64,000 bases of DNA from Pochonia chlamydosporia 170 (GCF_001653235.2 NC_035793.1:3782001-3846000), one strand, 5' to 3'. Shown: positions 33,964-48,161, counted from the first letter of the stretch. Made by a program: numbers and translations. The notes: generated from the sequence alone by a model not told the origin.

Positions 33964-34870
33964 AGGCCGCTACGAATACCTATAGCTTGAAAAGCTCACA
34001 AACATCAATATCTTGACTGTATTTAATTTCGGAGGAATCATCTGCGAATGGGAAAGCGCAGAGCCACATTCATGGCTAGATTGAAGTCTGGCAAAAACGA
34101 TGGAATTACTGGCCGGGTAAAAACAGCTCCCGCAGTATGCCAGCTTGCAGCATGTTTGGCAATATTGCACAAACTGTTGATCCAAACTAGATGGGTGTAG
34201 ATACGTACATTGAGAGATTTACTTGTACAGTACTGACAGCCAGTCAAATGACAGAAAGTGTGTAACATACACGCGATTACATGCTGGGCCACACAATATC
34301 GCTGAGACGTGCGTATGTCGCATATACGTACAGAAAGGACCAAATGTTCCGTGTTGTATGTGCTCGAGAAGGTACTGATATCCAGACATCTCAAGCGGGT
34401 ATAATTCTGCCTACTAGAAATGTGCCATGAGTAGGTACAACTTACTGCGACTAATATAGCCGCCATCAACACAAGATGAAAGAAAGATTTAACAGCCAAT
34501 CCTCCACCACACCCACATGATATCTAAATCTCCACCGAGAAAGCCACCCAACGCCATACAAACTAAAAGAGGACCTGAGAAGACACTTCCCAGGGCTCAT
34601 AAAGAAACCAAATGATCAGTTAGTTCCATGCATGAAATCCAATTCCTTATCCGGCATATCTCCAATCCAAGTTAACAGAAATGTCGTAAGTGAATGAATG
34701 TACCCAAGCTGCATTCGCCATGCTGTCGTGTCATCAATATTTCCAGAGTTTGACGAATCTGGTTCCATATATACATCTTTTTAAACTTCTCCTTCCCCAT
34801 CCCCCAAAATTGAATAGATGTCATCAATAATGCGTCGCGGAATTGTCGTTAATCGTTCGGTATTGCAACA
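33964..34870. other. Intergenic between convergent genes
   Basis: AT-rich spacer between the pyruvate carrier gene and the RhoGEF gene. The 153-codon minus frame at 34038-34499 has no recognisable domain. Confidence 0.55.
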
Positions 34871-37800
34871 CTAGCCTTCGGAGTGGCCATCATTGAGAAG
34901 CATTTCCAAGACGATTTGGCGGCCTGGTAGCTCTGGATGGCACATTGCAATCTTCACAGAGGCCTTGGATGTGTCCCCTGCCAAGTGCGACTGCCCGTTA
35001 GGTCCATAGGCTTGTTGTGATTGAGCAGCATTCCCACCTGTCGGACCCCGGATACCAAAGTCGATTACTCGCACATCTCTTCCGGCAATGATTTGTCGAA
35101 GTCGCCCATTCTCTGCATTACGCACCTCCACATAATCCTCGTTGAATAGCAGTAGATACTGCCCATACATGGTCGCACCTCTAGCCTTCTTCTGCTTGCC
35201 AGTGTACTCCATGATGAGAGTGCGACTGACGTCGCCATGCTTGTCCACATATACAGCACAGTCTTCATACGTAACGATGAACTCGTTCTCATTCAAGCGG
35301 AACATACCGAGTGGTCGTTGGTCTCGAATGCGCCCTGCAATATTTGCAATGGCTGGTGCCTTCAGATCAGGAATCGACATTGGCTGCTTCTTGTCCAGCG
35401 TAAGCATCTCAACGCCCTTGGAGGTTGAGACAGCGATATACGTCTGGAAGATGCTAAGCGAAAAGCACTCTGTTGGCAGGTAGAACTCGTCATAATCGCG
35501 GAAAGTGTCGGTGCTACCACCACCCGTCTTGCGGCTGCCAAAAAGCCGAGACTTCTTCTCGGTTGCCTTGTGAAATATTGGCTCTAGAACCTTGAAAGAT
35601 GTGTGTAGACCTTCTTTGCGCTTGTAAAAGACTAGCATTCGGTCCTTCATCCGGGCCGTTGCAAAGTACGTCACATCTTTTGCAAGCCGTTGTGGTGCAC
35701 GGCGCGTATTGTCGTTGACTGGTGCAGCGAATTCGGACACGGGAGCTATCACATCAAGCGGGTAGCAGATAAGCGACTTGTCCGCAATCACGAGACAAAT
35801 CGAAAACTCCTCTAGCACAGCAATTTGGGTAACTCGAGCGATTTGCACGGTCTTGACGACAACAGTCAGCATGTGAACACGGCTTCAAAGAAATGACATT
35901 TCAATCGAGGGGCACACTTACTCGCATCCATCCACGAGGATTGGAAGGGTCGGTAATATACACACCGTAATCCGTTCCAATGGCAATGACGGACTTTCCA
36001 AATGCCGAAAATCCTGTGGCGCAATTCACTTGTGCACGACATACTGCTGCAACCCCTTGCGCGGAGCCCAAGACCTTTTCCAAATCCTGAATCGCTCTGT
36101 CGAGTGGCGTGCCCTTGACAGGAACGCCGGATGCCCTGGCGTACATAGAGCCAGCGTCGTAGTGGAAGGCAGCATCTGCAAGAACACGAAGCCTGAATGG
36201 TTCGGCATTCTGAGCATACAAAGCCTTGGCATGCCTGGTCTTGGCTTCGATAATGCTATTGCACCAATCGAGCCTGTCTCGGGCAGAGGATGCGTAGAGC
36301 GTGTACACTTCATGACCAAGATGCTTTACTTTGAAAGGATACAAAATCTTTCCTTCCGTATCATTGGATGTCGTTGGTGCCAGTGACGTTCCTGAGGATC
36401 CTGTCGGTGTATGTTCTAAACCGGGTCTGCCAGTACCATTGCTTGGAACCTTATTCAGTTGCGCGCCAGCAGGCGCGGCAGTGGTTCTGCCAAGGGGTGC
36501 TGTTAAGCCCTTTTGTTTCATGACTGGCTCGTCATTCATACTTTCCAGGAATAAAAGGGGCATCGGAATTGGCTGAGAATTGGTTAGTGCGAAGACCTTT
36601 AGTGACTGATGTGGTGGGATGTTGTTCATTGACTCACCTCTCTTGACACGTCGTACTTCCTTTCTCCCTTCCCGTCCTTCGGCACCACCACCTTGGCGAG
36701 GATCAAATAGTGATCAAAAAGCAGAGCGTGGGAGTCAACCCATCTCATGCCTTTCGAGCCCATCCTTTGGAGTTCGCCCTGCATAATCAATACTCTGCCA
36801 AGATGGTCAAGGTTGAGAACAGACTGGAATCCTGGTCTGAGAACTAGCATTCGATCCAATTCCATCATTTGAACTCTCTTGTTGGTTTCTGCCACCTTGG
36901 AATCACATTCATGTGTGACGGTTTGAATCTCTTGAATAGCCTTTTGCAAGTTTGCCTTTTCTTCACTGTCTCCAATCATTTTGTGCTCGACACTTTGAAG
37001 CAGGAGAATATAACGCTGAAGTCGCTGCACGGGAGTGATCAAGAAATGAGTCCAGTCTTGTTTAGCCGATAGCTTGTGCTTCTGTTTATCCTCGAGGAAT
37101 CGTTTGAAGATCAAGTTCCGAGCGGCTTCCTTTCTGACCATGTATGCAGCTCGCGGGTAACCGATGGCGTATTCAGTATACACGGATTTCGCTTTGCGAA
37201 CCCACTCTCGGAACAAGTCGCTGAACCCAACGATCCATGGTCCCTGTTCCTGCTGGCGGTATTTTAGCTGTGCCAACAGGTGGTCCTTGTTTATACGGAC
37301 AACAGTGTCAAGCATGCCAAACACGGCGGCCAAGAACTTGTCTCGCTTGTCGGGATGAATAATTGGTGGGTTCCTCGTCCGAAGGTCATCTCTATACAAT
37401 GTCCGGAAAATATCCAGCTGTTTAATATAATTCTCCTCGCCCGTGACAATTTCGTGCAGGATATTTTGGCGTTCGACCTCCTTCTTTGGCTTCGAATCCA
37501 CATCTTCCTTCGTTAAGTGATAGAAGACATGCCATGCATCTGCTCCCTGTACGTCTTCCGAGAAAACCTCCAAGTCGACCTTCTTCAGAGTTCTTGTGCA
37601 ATGATGAGAATAACATCGACCACTGATCTCAACGTCATGAAGCTTCGGTGCATAGCAACCCAGCCCGGTCAACTGCCAAAGCACGCCTGAGATATGGCCG
37701 TCTCCAAATTTGACCCACTCCTCATCAGGTAGAAGGACTTGAGATTCAAGCATATTGGCAACTGTTTGACTGCTCAAGGCTTCGGCGTCTGCGACATTCA

Positions 37801-40285
37801 TGGTGGGAATCTTGAATACGAATAGATTCGTCACTGCTTCTTCAATGGTTTTCTCTCGCAGGTCCGGTTCACCCTCACCCAATGCGCGAATCCAGCCCTC
37901 GATGCCGCTCAATGCCCATGGCTGTGTACACCTGTTGAAGTCGCCAGCTGTGAGTTTGGAAGGCACAAACTTCTTCTTTCGTCCACTAGGGAGCGTGATA
38001 CTATCGAAAGCGCCAGCGGCCGCCGCTGGCGTCGAGTCGTACTCAAAGGTTGGGCCCTGGTGCGTAATTTGGTGGTGACGATTGACCTTCTTGCGCTCTT
38101 CGGCGGCGTCTGTTCTTGACCTCGCAGGAGTTTGGATCTGCGGAGTATGGCTATGGCCACCGAGCGAAATTGATCGCTCCGGGTGCAGCGTCTGCTGGCC
38201 ACCTTGTTGGTAGAAGTTCTCAGGGCCATCTGCCTGGTAATACCTGGCATCGGCATTTACGGAATGAGATTGTTGGTGTTGGGATCGTACACTATTATGG
38301 ACGGAGAGCATGGAGCTACTATCAGAACCAGGGCCCGGCGGTAGAGCTGGGAGAGGCCGATTAGTAAGTCCAGGGTGGTAAAACAGGTCTTGATAGTCGT
38401 CTTTGGTTGGAGATTCAGTGCCACTTTGCTGCGAATGAATGGAGACTCGTTCTTCCCGGCCCTCATCAAAGCTAAGTCGGTGGGCTTCCGGGGCCTGCAA
38501 TCCGCCTGTACCTCCATAGTCCATCTCAGCATTATTGAAGGCAGCGGCATTGTCATAGTTTTCTCTCAGAGAGTTGTAGTATCCGGGTGTTGGTAGCGGT
38601 CTGGGGCCATCTTGCATGGAGGAAGATCCAGGCAGAGTGCCAATGTCAGCACCATAAGCCAAAGTCCCGGCATACCCCCCACTCAGCATGCCAAGATCCA
38701 TGCCGCCAAAATCGCTGTCACTGCTGTGGTTCTGGTCCTCGGATGGGAACGGTGGTGGATTTGGTTGAGTTGTGGCAGGAGGAGCCGCAACAGCGGCTGG
38801 GACGGGAGCAGCTGGAGCAGGGCCAGGACCACTATACATGAACGGACCGCCACCAAATCGCTGGTCATCGAGCTCTGCTTGTTGCATGGCCAACACACCA
38901 GCTGTTCCTTCTGGATCGTCGTCGTCGTCGTCAAAGCGCGGCTGACTTGGTGTTCTGCCAGGAGAGGATCGACTCCCGGGAGAGCGTGCCGAAGCAGAGC
39001 TATACGCTCTCAGTCGTTGAGCCTGCTCCTCAGATACCTGACCAGCAATTGGCGATGGCCTGTGTTGGGAGCGATATCCCGCACCACCCAGCTCCGCCTC
39101 TATGTCTTGCATTATGGTCTCCTGCGTGATTCTCTCATCATCGTCGTCATCATGGGGCAAGGGACGGCCATGTTCGTCCCAGGGAGTCGCTTCTTCCGGC
39201 ACATCCTCCATTGGTCGGCTTGGTAGAGGAGCATTTGTTGGATGCCGTTGAAGCCCAGGCGATGACTGAGGCTGCATGTAAGGGGAGGTGCCGGGGGAAG
39301 TCTGCGAGTCTGAGCGATGGCGGTTGTAGTATGAGAGATGGTCATGGCTAGACGAGTAGTTAGGGCCGACAGGAATGTGGGACGACGCTGTTGGATAAGG
39401 AGCTTGCGGCTGAGCCGCCGTGGTTGGATAAGGAGCAACACCATTTGTGCTGTAAGAGGAATACTGAGTCGACGACGTGTAGTGTGAAGGATCGTATGTT
39501 GTTGTTGTTTGATTCGTTGAGGTAGAACCAGCAAAGGACGAAGGGCTGGTTGGAAAAGACTGCTGGAAGCTAGAGGACAAGGAAGGGGACCGCATTGGTT
39601 GCGAAAAGGTGGAAGTATGCGTTGGGGTGGGAGAATGCCCGTATGATTGTGCGCCTGCCGTTCCAACACCGGCTGCATAGCCTTGGTCATGTCCTGCATA
39701 TCCATGGCCGTGATACGTAGCCTGTCTCTGAGGAGCGGTGTTCGTAGCGGCATACGCAGCAGGATTGTAAGCTTGCGGTGTATAGTTTGTAGCTGATGGC
39801 GATGGAGCGTTATAAGAGCCTGCGCTGGAGGTGGAAAAGCGCGACGCCGAATGATAGGGAAGCGTCGTGGATTGCGATCTCTGAAAACCGGTGTTCGAGG
39901 ACGGGACAAAATTCTGAGGATTGTATGCGGACTGTGACGGGGTCGGAGGAGTTGGATCTTGGTATTGATGTTGATAGCCAGACATGGCGCTGCTGGTGGA
40001 AGCGTAGCGACCGATGGGTGGATTGCCGCCGCCAACTGGACTCGTCAAGAACAGCTCGTCTTCGCCGCCACGTACAGATTGATCGAACGAAGCGTTTCGG
40101 TCATGGCTCTGGTTGTAGTAGGCTGCTTCATCGCCGGTGTTGAAGCTCGGCCGTCGGCCAACACCAGCTGCACCAGCGCCATGCTGATGTTGGTGTTGGT
40201 GTTGATCTTGGTGGTTGCCAGATACCGCATACTGGACGGGAGGGACGGAGCCATACCGGCGCTGCTCGTCGCCGCGAAAAGACAT
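34871..40285 (-). CDS. ROM2: Rho1 guanine nucleotide exchange factor, Rom1/Rom2 type
   Basis: Three exons, 40285-36638, 36572-35922 and 35851-34871, give 1,759 residues; the start is the ATG at 40285 (MSFRGDEQRRYG), as the extension begins with GTG. Residues 1 to about 750 are disordered, rich in Gln, Ser, Pro and Tyr, with a HQHQHQHQ repeat. A DEP-like region covers about 775-910, a DH (RhoGEF) domain about 935-1130 (ILHEIVTGEENYIKQL, ITPVQRLQRYILLL), a PH region from about 1165, and a C-terminal CNH domain (VTQIAVLEEFS, ADKSLICYPLDV). This order is that of yeast Rom1/Rom2, which activate Rho1 for cell wall integrity. Its length, greater than Rom2, comes from the N-terminus. Antisense ORFs over the low-complexity part are shadows. 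Confidence 0.93.
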
Positions 40286-43200
40286 GGCGAACACAAATCA
40301 AAGCACTCGCAGCAGATGCCGCAGCCGCTGGAGAGGGAGGGCAGTCGATGCTGTCAACGATGGAGTTTGTCGAAGCCGGCGCAAACTCACACACAGGCAG
40401 GCACCGGCACCCGAGAGGACGACAACGAGGCGGGTGGTGGTGTTGGTGGTGGTGGTTGTCGTTGTCGTTGTGTCACAAACACACACAGCTGAACCCCGCG
40501 GGTCAATGTTGTCGCGCCGAGTCCTGGAAGTGCGAGCGTAACTGAATTGCAGGTGGACACAGCTTGGTGGTAATCACCGCCAAGAGAACCCCCCATTTGG
40601 CTCGAGCCTGCGGAGACGGGAACTTGGCGATTGCGCCCACTGTGCAGGAAATGCAATATTAAGGCGTGCGCAAATATTCCTAATAAATAGTACGGTAATG
40701 TATCATAGATGAAGCCATGTGCGCGCCGGTCGCAAACCGTGCTCGTGGAGGCGAGCTATGGTGGTGAAGCTGAGAGAAAACACAACGAGCCCAATGATCA
40801 GGAAGAAACATTGAAGGGTTCAAGCTAAGGTGTGCTTAAAGCTGGAGGAACTGTGGACCTGGTCGGGCTTGTCTTGTAACACAAGAACAGCCAGCCCTAC
40901 TTGACTCTAACTTTGCCCGTCGTCTAGTCTGAGGAGCTGGGGTCTTGTTCTGGTGTCAGACTGTACATGTAAGACCATGGGAGCCAGTCGACCCTGTCCA
41001 GCAAAGATGCGAACACCTCGTCTCCGTGCAGTGGCTGTGCGTCCAGTCTCTAGTCGCTTCAAACTAAACGCTTGTGGAGGGACCCAAGTAGACAAGTTAT
41101 GCTTCTCGACCTTTCCTGGTGACCCCAGTTGGCAGTGCGTAGTGTGGCACTTCGCAGGCCTACCAATTGACTGCTCACAGTGTGGGACTCATCAGTTCTC
41201 AACCAACACAGGCTCTGACAGGATACTTGACACTCTCCATACGGCACCCTCTGAAAACCAAGCCTCACGGAACGACGTCGGTCAAGAGGCTCAGCAGCAA
41301 CCTTGATGATGTTGGAGGGCGACTGGCGATGGGTTGAGTGGCTGCAACGACCGACCACCAGCTTGACCAGCTCTCTGAAATCCAGAAGGTTTCTTTCAGG
41401 CCTTGACCTCAATACCGCCTACTCTTCCCAGTACGTGAACAGCATTGAAGGCTGAGGCAGAGCTGCGGCGGTGCATGCTTGGGGTAACCCTGGGATTGTC
41501 CGCCATGGACAAAGAGAGTTGGGTGTGGCGGGGTTATCGAAGTGCCAGCTTTGTCCCATTCGAATGCGAAAAATCGACAACACGACGATCAATGATGTCG
41601 GAGGCGTTTGACGAGGAATTCTGGCCAGAGGTAGGATTCGAAGCTGGAGATTGTCTTTCTTCCTGATGAGGTGCCACATCACGGAATAAGGAATATAGAG
41701 CCATTTCGAAAAGCTCAAATGTGTGTACATACATTGAATGCAAACTCATTTGCAGCTGCAATCACAGTCTCACAAATAAACGAACCAGGCCAGATGGATC
41801 AAATCGAGTATTGGGCTTCAATGTTTCCGAATGGTGGCGGAAGGCAGGAACGACATTGACTTGACAGCGATATGCCTGCTCGGAACCTGACATGGGGAAG
41901 GTGCATCCCGTGTAAGACGTCACTTCAGACCTAGTGACGGAGGCCACTGAGAGGCCACCCATGTCGCCCACCAATTAAATTGGGTTGTGCCTGGCACAGG
42001 TCAACGCCCACACTGAAACTCCACAGTCGCACCTTCCCTTTACATTGTAACTTGGACCAGCCAGGGGATTCTGGCTGTGGTCTCATGTCCCAAACTCTTC
42101 CCAACCGCCGTGAGCAGAGCCTCTCCAAGATTCGACTTGGGGTCTCACGACGTCACAGTCATGCCGCTGGCGTTGACTCGGCGAGTTCTGTCAACTATAC
42201 ATTGACATATTTTACGATTTATCGAAGCATGCATGAACCCTCAACATCCTGGACCTCTCACGCAACATCAGGTTGGAATGTACGGCGTCCACACTCTTGC
42301 TCTTCATCAGGGGCTCTTACACACAGCGCAGAGTTTCACCTAGGAGCTCAGACACCAAGATTGCATTGAAACGTCCACCATCCAAGCTCTTATCACCGGA
42401 AAGCGATCCCCAGAGCGGACCATGCGGCTGCAATTGTGTGACGAGGCAAAAGTCAAACGGAAACCGGGTTGACTTCCTCGTCAGTCATAATAACCCCGCC
42501 GGACATGCCATACCGTGCGCACCACACATGGAAGATCTTGGTGGCATTGAGGGCCAGTTTGACTGCACAATGCATCATGCTTCCGCTCCTTGTCTGACCC
42601 GTGAGGCGCCTCACAACCAACATGAGCACTTTACCGCAAATTGATGTACGGTTTGTAGAGCCGCCCTTTGTTCATTACGCTTCTAACACTCGGGCTTGCC
42701 TGTCAATACAGATCTTGGTCGAAGTTGAAATATACTATACCCGGCCTGACGTTGGGACGACTGAACAAGCAGTGGCTTGATCCGTCCAATCAATCACCCC
42801 CTTCAAACCTCCAGAGGATCTAATTAACAGGATGGCAATAATAGAATGCATACGGATCCAAAACAAGGTAGCATGCTTTTATATTGATGTTACATTGCAG
42901 ATCTAGGTAATCAATTCCAATGAAGCATGAGACGATGACAGTGGGCTCAAAATGTTACATTCAACCAATTGCACGCTGTTATCGTCCGAGCAAGTTACTA
43001 CCTTGGTTTATATTTATGAATTCTACCTGGGGCCTCTTGAGAGCTTGAGTTTACCGACTTTGTTAATACCGAACGTCGGATTTGCGAGCATTCTCAATGT
43101 CATGCCATGTGGGGGGTAAGATTCTGGGGAACGTCGCCCCAAAGAAACACCTTGCTTGGCATCCCTGTCACAGTCGAACTCCCCCAGTCTCGGCAATGAC

Positions 43201-43594
43201 CACTAGATAAACGGACCGAAACAGAGATCAAGAGCATCGTGGGGGCACACCTAGCTAAGAAACAACTTCAATCACAGGTGGAAAATATGAGCATGTCCGG
43301 TGGGCCTGGTCTAAGATCTCACTAGCTGCTTGACACTTGGGCAACCCCATGGCCGACTTTGACTTAGATATATATGCAGCAACCGGCAAGTACGGCCTTC
43401 GGATAATAGAAGACACAACAATGGTTATATGTTTGCCGCTAGACCAGCATTTTGACCGACAAGAGCTAGTCGCCGGTTGAATTGAGTCCTCCATGATATA
43501 AACATCATGGAAACCCCTCCTTTCTGGCAAGCTAGGCTATCCGGAGCAGCTTGTAATCGCTCAGCACAAGTTTTAGAATTGCCGTGTGCTCATT
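40286..43594. other. Long intergenic region
   Basis: A 3.3 kb gap between divergent genes, unusually long here. At 40434-40473 lies a GTTGGTGGT-rich microsatellite, probably in the RhoGEF leader. The rest has only short frames with no domains, and no tRNA-like cloverleaf was noticed. It may hold long regulatory or untranslated sequence. Confidence 0.5.
40434..40473 (+). repeat. GGTGGT/GTTGTC-rich microsatellite
   Basis: A run of GGT, GTT and GTC triplets in the region just upstream of the RhoGEF start codon, on the strand opposite to the gene. Confidence 0.6.
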
Positions 43595-46154
43595 ATGATT
43601 GTCTCTCCGTTGGTCATTGCTCTGACAGCGCTGGTTGCTGGAGCGCCATCTCAAGCATCCAGTGTACTTCCACTTACACGGGACACAGCGCAGAAGTCGA
43701 CGGCATACTGGTATGAAAAGATCAAGCACAATGGCATCAGCCCTTTCATTGAGAATGGCAAAAAATGGAAGGTCCACCGCAATGTGAAGACCGATTTTGG
43801 TGCCAAAGGTGACGGGGTGACGGACGATACAGATGCCATTCAAGCCGCCATCAACTTCGGCAACGGCACAGAATTCCGAAATAGTTCATCTTGGGGGACA
43901 ACTGGCGCTCCAGCAGTGGTGTATATTCCTAGCGGGACTTATCGCATTACGAAACCGCTGTACAATTATGTTGACACCGTCATTATGGGTGACCCAACAA
44001 ACAAACCCATTCTACAGGCCGCAGATACCTTCTCCGAAAAGTACAAATTTCTTTTATACGGCCATGATTACAATTACGACTCCACGATTAACTTCTATAT
44101 CGGCCTAAAAAATGTTGTTCTAGACTCCTCTCGGGTGCCGGCTAAACAAAACATTACCTTGCTCAATTGGGCCGTCTCGCAGAACGTCCAACTGGCCAAT
44201 GTGGTCTTTAACATGGCGGACAGCGGCGTGGCACATACTGGCCTATCAATGCCTGAAGGAGGTTCACCTCTCATCATGAACAATCTGGTCTTTCAAGGTG
44301 GTTCAGTTGGAGTTCGTATGAATGAGCAACAATACCATTTCAAGGACTTGACATTTAAGAGTATGCGATATCCAGATATCCCTATCCAACCGTTACAACT
44401 CTAACGCTATTTGACTTAGACATGGACATTGGGCTGAAGCTTGACAAACTCTTTGAAGGGACTGGCCAAGGACTTCGATTTGAATCATGCAAAGTTGGAG
44501 TTGAAACCACAAACAACAATACCGGCTTCTTCGCGCTCATTGACTCAACGGCCAGCAACGTTGACATACTATGGAACTCTGCTGGCTCATCGACTGCCCA
44601 GGGTTCTATGGTGCTGGAAAATGTTAAAGTTGATAAGAGTGTCAAATCTGTGCGTGAGCCTTGTTTCAATACAATGTTCTTGGTTAAACGCTAATGTGGT
44701 TTATCTAGACTGTGACATCCGCCGGTAAGAGCATTCTCACCGGCTCTGTCGACCAAGGCAAAGCTTGGGTCTGGGGAAATGTGTACGGTCCAGATAACGG
44801 AGAGCGCGCGGAGGGCAAGTTCTATCCCGCAAGTCGCTCAAAAACCCTCGTTGATGCTTCTGGGGCATTCCACAACGCAAAAGAGCCAACATTCGCAGAC
44901 CATGATATTACAAAGGTCGTGAATGTCAAAAACGTCTGCAAGTTTCCAGTCATGGGCGATGGTATAACTGATGAGTGAGTCCCCCAACAGCTTCCTCAAA
45001 TCAAAGGCACATGTGAGCTAATACAAAAATTCAGCACTGCCAACTTGCAGCACATCATCAACAAAGCAGCCGGCAAAAAGGTCATCTTCTTCCCGCACGG
45101 AACCTATCTCGTCAGCGACACCCTCTACATCCCCCCTGGTAGCAAGTAAGCTCCCCTCTGCTTAGCTAGAAACCTCTCTCATCCATTAACAATGACAACT
45201 CGCAGGTTCCACGGTGAAGCATGGTCCGAAATCAGCGCCACGGGAGACAAATTCAAAGACGAAAAGAAACCTACCCCAATGGTCCAAGTCGGCAAACCGG
45301 GAGAAACTGGCGTTGCCCAGTTCGTCGATATGCTATTCACAGTGGCCGATGTCCTTCCAGGCTGTAAGCTGGTCGAAGTCAACATGGCCGGCTCCCGGCC
45401 TGGTGATGTCGGATTCTGGAACAGCCATTTCCGTATCGGCGGTGCTCGCGGTTCCAAAGCCCAAACTAACTGCAACAGTCCTGCTACATGCCGAGCAGCC
45501 CGTATGTGCGCCCATCTAACCGCCTCATCCTCCTCCTTCTGGGAGAACAGCTGGTGCTGGAGTGCCGACCACGACCTCGACGACGATTTTGCAGCCAACC
45601 CTTCCACAGGCGGTGGATTTCTCGTGGAATCAACAAAGGGAACATGGTTAAACGGCATTGGATCCGAGCACAACGTCCTCTACCAAATGAACATTCACAA
45701 AGCAAAGAACGTCTTCCTTGGCTTCCAGCAGAGCGAAACGCCGTACTGGCAGGGCAACAACTCTGGCCTGCTCACCCCAGCACCATGGCAGAATTCCCTA
45801 CTGCCAAGTGACCCTGACTTTGCGTGGTGTGCCGCAGACGACGCTCAGTGTCGCATGGCAGCGTATCAAATCGCTAACAAGTCATCCAATGTGAATATTT
45901 ACGGTGGCGGATACTGGACCTTTTTCAATGGCATCAACCGCGATGGCTGCAAGGGAGAATGCCAGGAGAATGGTGTCATTTACGAAGATAACACTGAACT
46001 GTACAGTTTTGGTGTAAGCACGCATAATGTGCGGACAATGGTGCTGGAGGGCAAGAACGGCAAGTTCAATAGCGTTGTGAAGGATAAGGCGAATTCTGGT
46101 GGTTGGCAATCTGGAGGTGGTGTCATGGCGGCGTATTTGCGACAGGGACAATAA
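43595..46154 (+). CDS. Secreted exo-beta-1,3-glucanase, GH55 family
   Basis: Five exons, 43595-44360, 44420-44649, 44709-44974, 45035-45145 and 45206-46154, give 773 residues, normal for GH55. The start at 43595 gives a signal peptide (MIVSPLVIALTALVAGAPS). Two pectate-lyase-like beta-helix halves each begin with the GDG-x-TDDT motif: DFGAKGDGVTDDTDAIQAAI at about residue 75 and MGDGITDDTANLQ at about 415. VIFFPHGTYLVSDTLYIP, NSWCWSADHDLDD and GGGYWTFFNGINRDGCKG are typical of the family. The enzyme removes glucose from beta-1,3-glucan outside the cell, in wall remodelling or in attack on other fungi or plant callose. Exons 2 to 4 fit only with the short introns given here. Confidence 0.93.
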
Positions 46155-46644
46155 TGCTACCTGGCATTTGGCGGGTCTAATGTGGAGGTAGATAGACTTG
46201 AGTACCAAGTAAGTCGCCATATTGGTTGAAGGTAGCGTCAATGGTAGGGCATATCATAGCCAGTAGACGTCCAGCTTATGGCCAAACACGTTTCAGAGAG
46301 GACAACTGTTCTGATCAAAAATTCCTCGATTCGTTTGCTCCGCGTCCGAATATGTCTAATATTTCATGTTTTCTCCGGCGTGAGCAAAGCTCCCTCATTA
46401 TCCGTTCTAGAGCCCAAACAGTTTACATTACTTACATCCCAATCCGAGTTTTGGAAACATCAAGAACGAATTTAGGAGACAAGTGGCGAGTGCTACCACA
46501 GAAAGGCTGATATTATGGCTTCACAAATATATTCGCTGAAGCACATCCTATCTGCCAAATCTCCACGGTCATGAGAGGTGCCTTTCCAACCCCCTCGTGT
46601 CAATCTCTAGCCTGAATCTAAATTACCCTCTAACCTCAAGACAC
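46155..46644. other. Intergenic between convergent genes
   Basis: 490 bp separate the GH55 gene end and the dioxygenase-like gene end. It appears to hold only 3' untranslated sequence. Confidence 0.55.
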
Positions 46645-48161
46645 CTAACTCTTCTCCGTCAGTGCCGGAAGCCCTGCGGCTTTCAAATCCATGTTAACAT
46701 CCTCCAAATGATCCAAGAAGTGTGCCTGCAGATCATCCCACTGGTGGGCATCACTTTGGTGAAGGGACTTGGATCCTTCACCTTGCGTCGCCCATTTCGT
46801 AAGCAATACCGGAACACTAATATGGAACATGAAAGCCATAGTATCCTCGCATATAACAACGTTCTCCAACTTGCGTTCTGTGGCATCTTTCCACGTCTGG
46901 TAGGTTTCCCCATGAGGCATGTAGCTCGCTTCGTAGCTGAGGCCTCCGCCATCGAGAACATGGCTTGATCCACCATACTTTCCGTATATCAACCCCATGA
47001 CTTCAGTGCTCATGTTACGATGGTAGTATGGCGGCCGGAAGGTGTCTTCAGCCGTGATCCATTTCTTTGTGAAGATTAGAAAGTCGCTGAGTGACACGCC
47101 GGGGACCTTGGATGGTGCAGTTAGAACGCAGTATATTGTTGGGTCGGCTTGGTCTTTGCTCGCATTTGCCATGTTGACAAACTTTTCCATGGCGTATTTA
47201 TAGGGAACCAAGTTGCCGTGCCATGCGACGACGTCAAATGGGGAGTGGTTTTGCGTACAGGTGTGCAAGGTGCCGGCTATCTTGTAATTTATTGTCCATG
47301 GAGCTTCGTCAATGTCAAAACTGGCAACTGGTGACTCAAAATCTCTCGGGAGGGCCAAGCCGTTGGAGCCAACGGCCCCAAATTCCGGGAGCTCGTAATG
47401 GGTGCCAAACACTTCTTGTATGTAGCCCCTTACTGGGCCGTCTGGGAGAAGGACGCGGAACCGAATTCCCGCGGGGATAACTACAACTTCGCCTGGTCGT
47501 ACCATCAGCCAGCCAAGTTCAGTTTGTATGTTTAGCCTGCCGTGTTGGGGTAGAATCAGGAATTCTCCGTCGTTGTTGGACAATGCCGTCCGTTCCATCG
47601 ACGTGTTTGCCGAGTAAACATGGATTGCTAGGCCGTCTCTGAGGGTGGGATCCCCTTGGCCGCCAACAGTCTTGATACCTTGGAGAAAGTCTATGCTAGC
47701 AGATGAAGATTGGTGGTCGCTGGATTCTACTATCGGGAATGGATCCCAGGCCAGCTGGGATGCAATAAACTCCACTTGCTTGTTCGCCGTTGAGAAGCAA
47801 GACTCAATCTTTGCTATTATGTCAGATGTTTGTTCCAGTGGCTTTTGAAGGACTCACATACCTCAGTATTCAAATCTGAAGCTGGCGAAACCTGACCATG
47901 TGCCACAGACGGCCTCATCCTGTACATCCACACGTGTCGTATGGCATCTCGAGAGCTGAATACGGGAGCACCATTCAATTGTTCCGAGTATAGTCCATAC
48001 TTTACTTTTTGAGGCACGTTCTGCCCCTTTGGAAGCACATTCGGGACGGCTTCGGATGCAAATCTGTTGCCAAATCCAACTTGGTAACGATGAGGGTCTT
48101 TGTTGGAAGACTCTGTTAGGAAGGCCGCCTGGGCTGTGGCCGTCATTTTGCAATTGGCCAT
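46645..48161 (-). CDS. Homogentisate 1,2-dioxygenase-like protein
   Basis: Two exons, 48161-47862 and 47808-46645, give 487 residues; an in-frame Met at 48146 is an alternative start. The N-terminus has HRYQVGFGNRFASEAVP and LPKGQNVPQKVKYGLYSEQL, as in homogentisate dioxygenase. HYELPEFGAVGSNGLA, VVAWHGNLVPYKY, FRPPYYHRN and MPHGE follow. The His of YYHRN, the Glu of MSTEV and the His of MPHGE correspond to the three Fe(II) ligands, so activity is plausible. The stretch between them differs from normal HmgA (GGGLSYEASY), suggesting a divergent paralogue. The canonical enzyme opens the ring of homogentisate in Phe/Tyr breakdown. The usual partners (fumarylacetoacetase, maleylacetoacetate isomerase) are not nearby. 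The acceptor is AAAG. Confidence 0.85.

Noticed and set aside
39112..40035. 307-codon minus ORF inside the RhoGEF region
   Set aside because: It is an alternative frame of the low-complexity Gln/Pro/Ser-rich N-terminus of the RhoGEF on the same strand.
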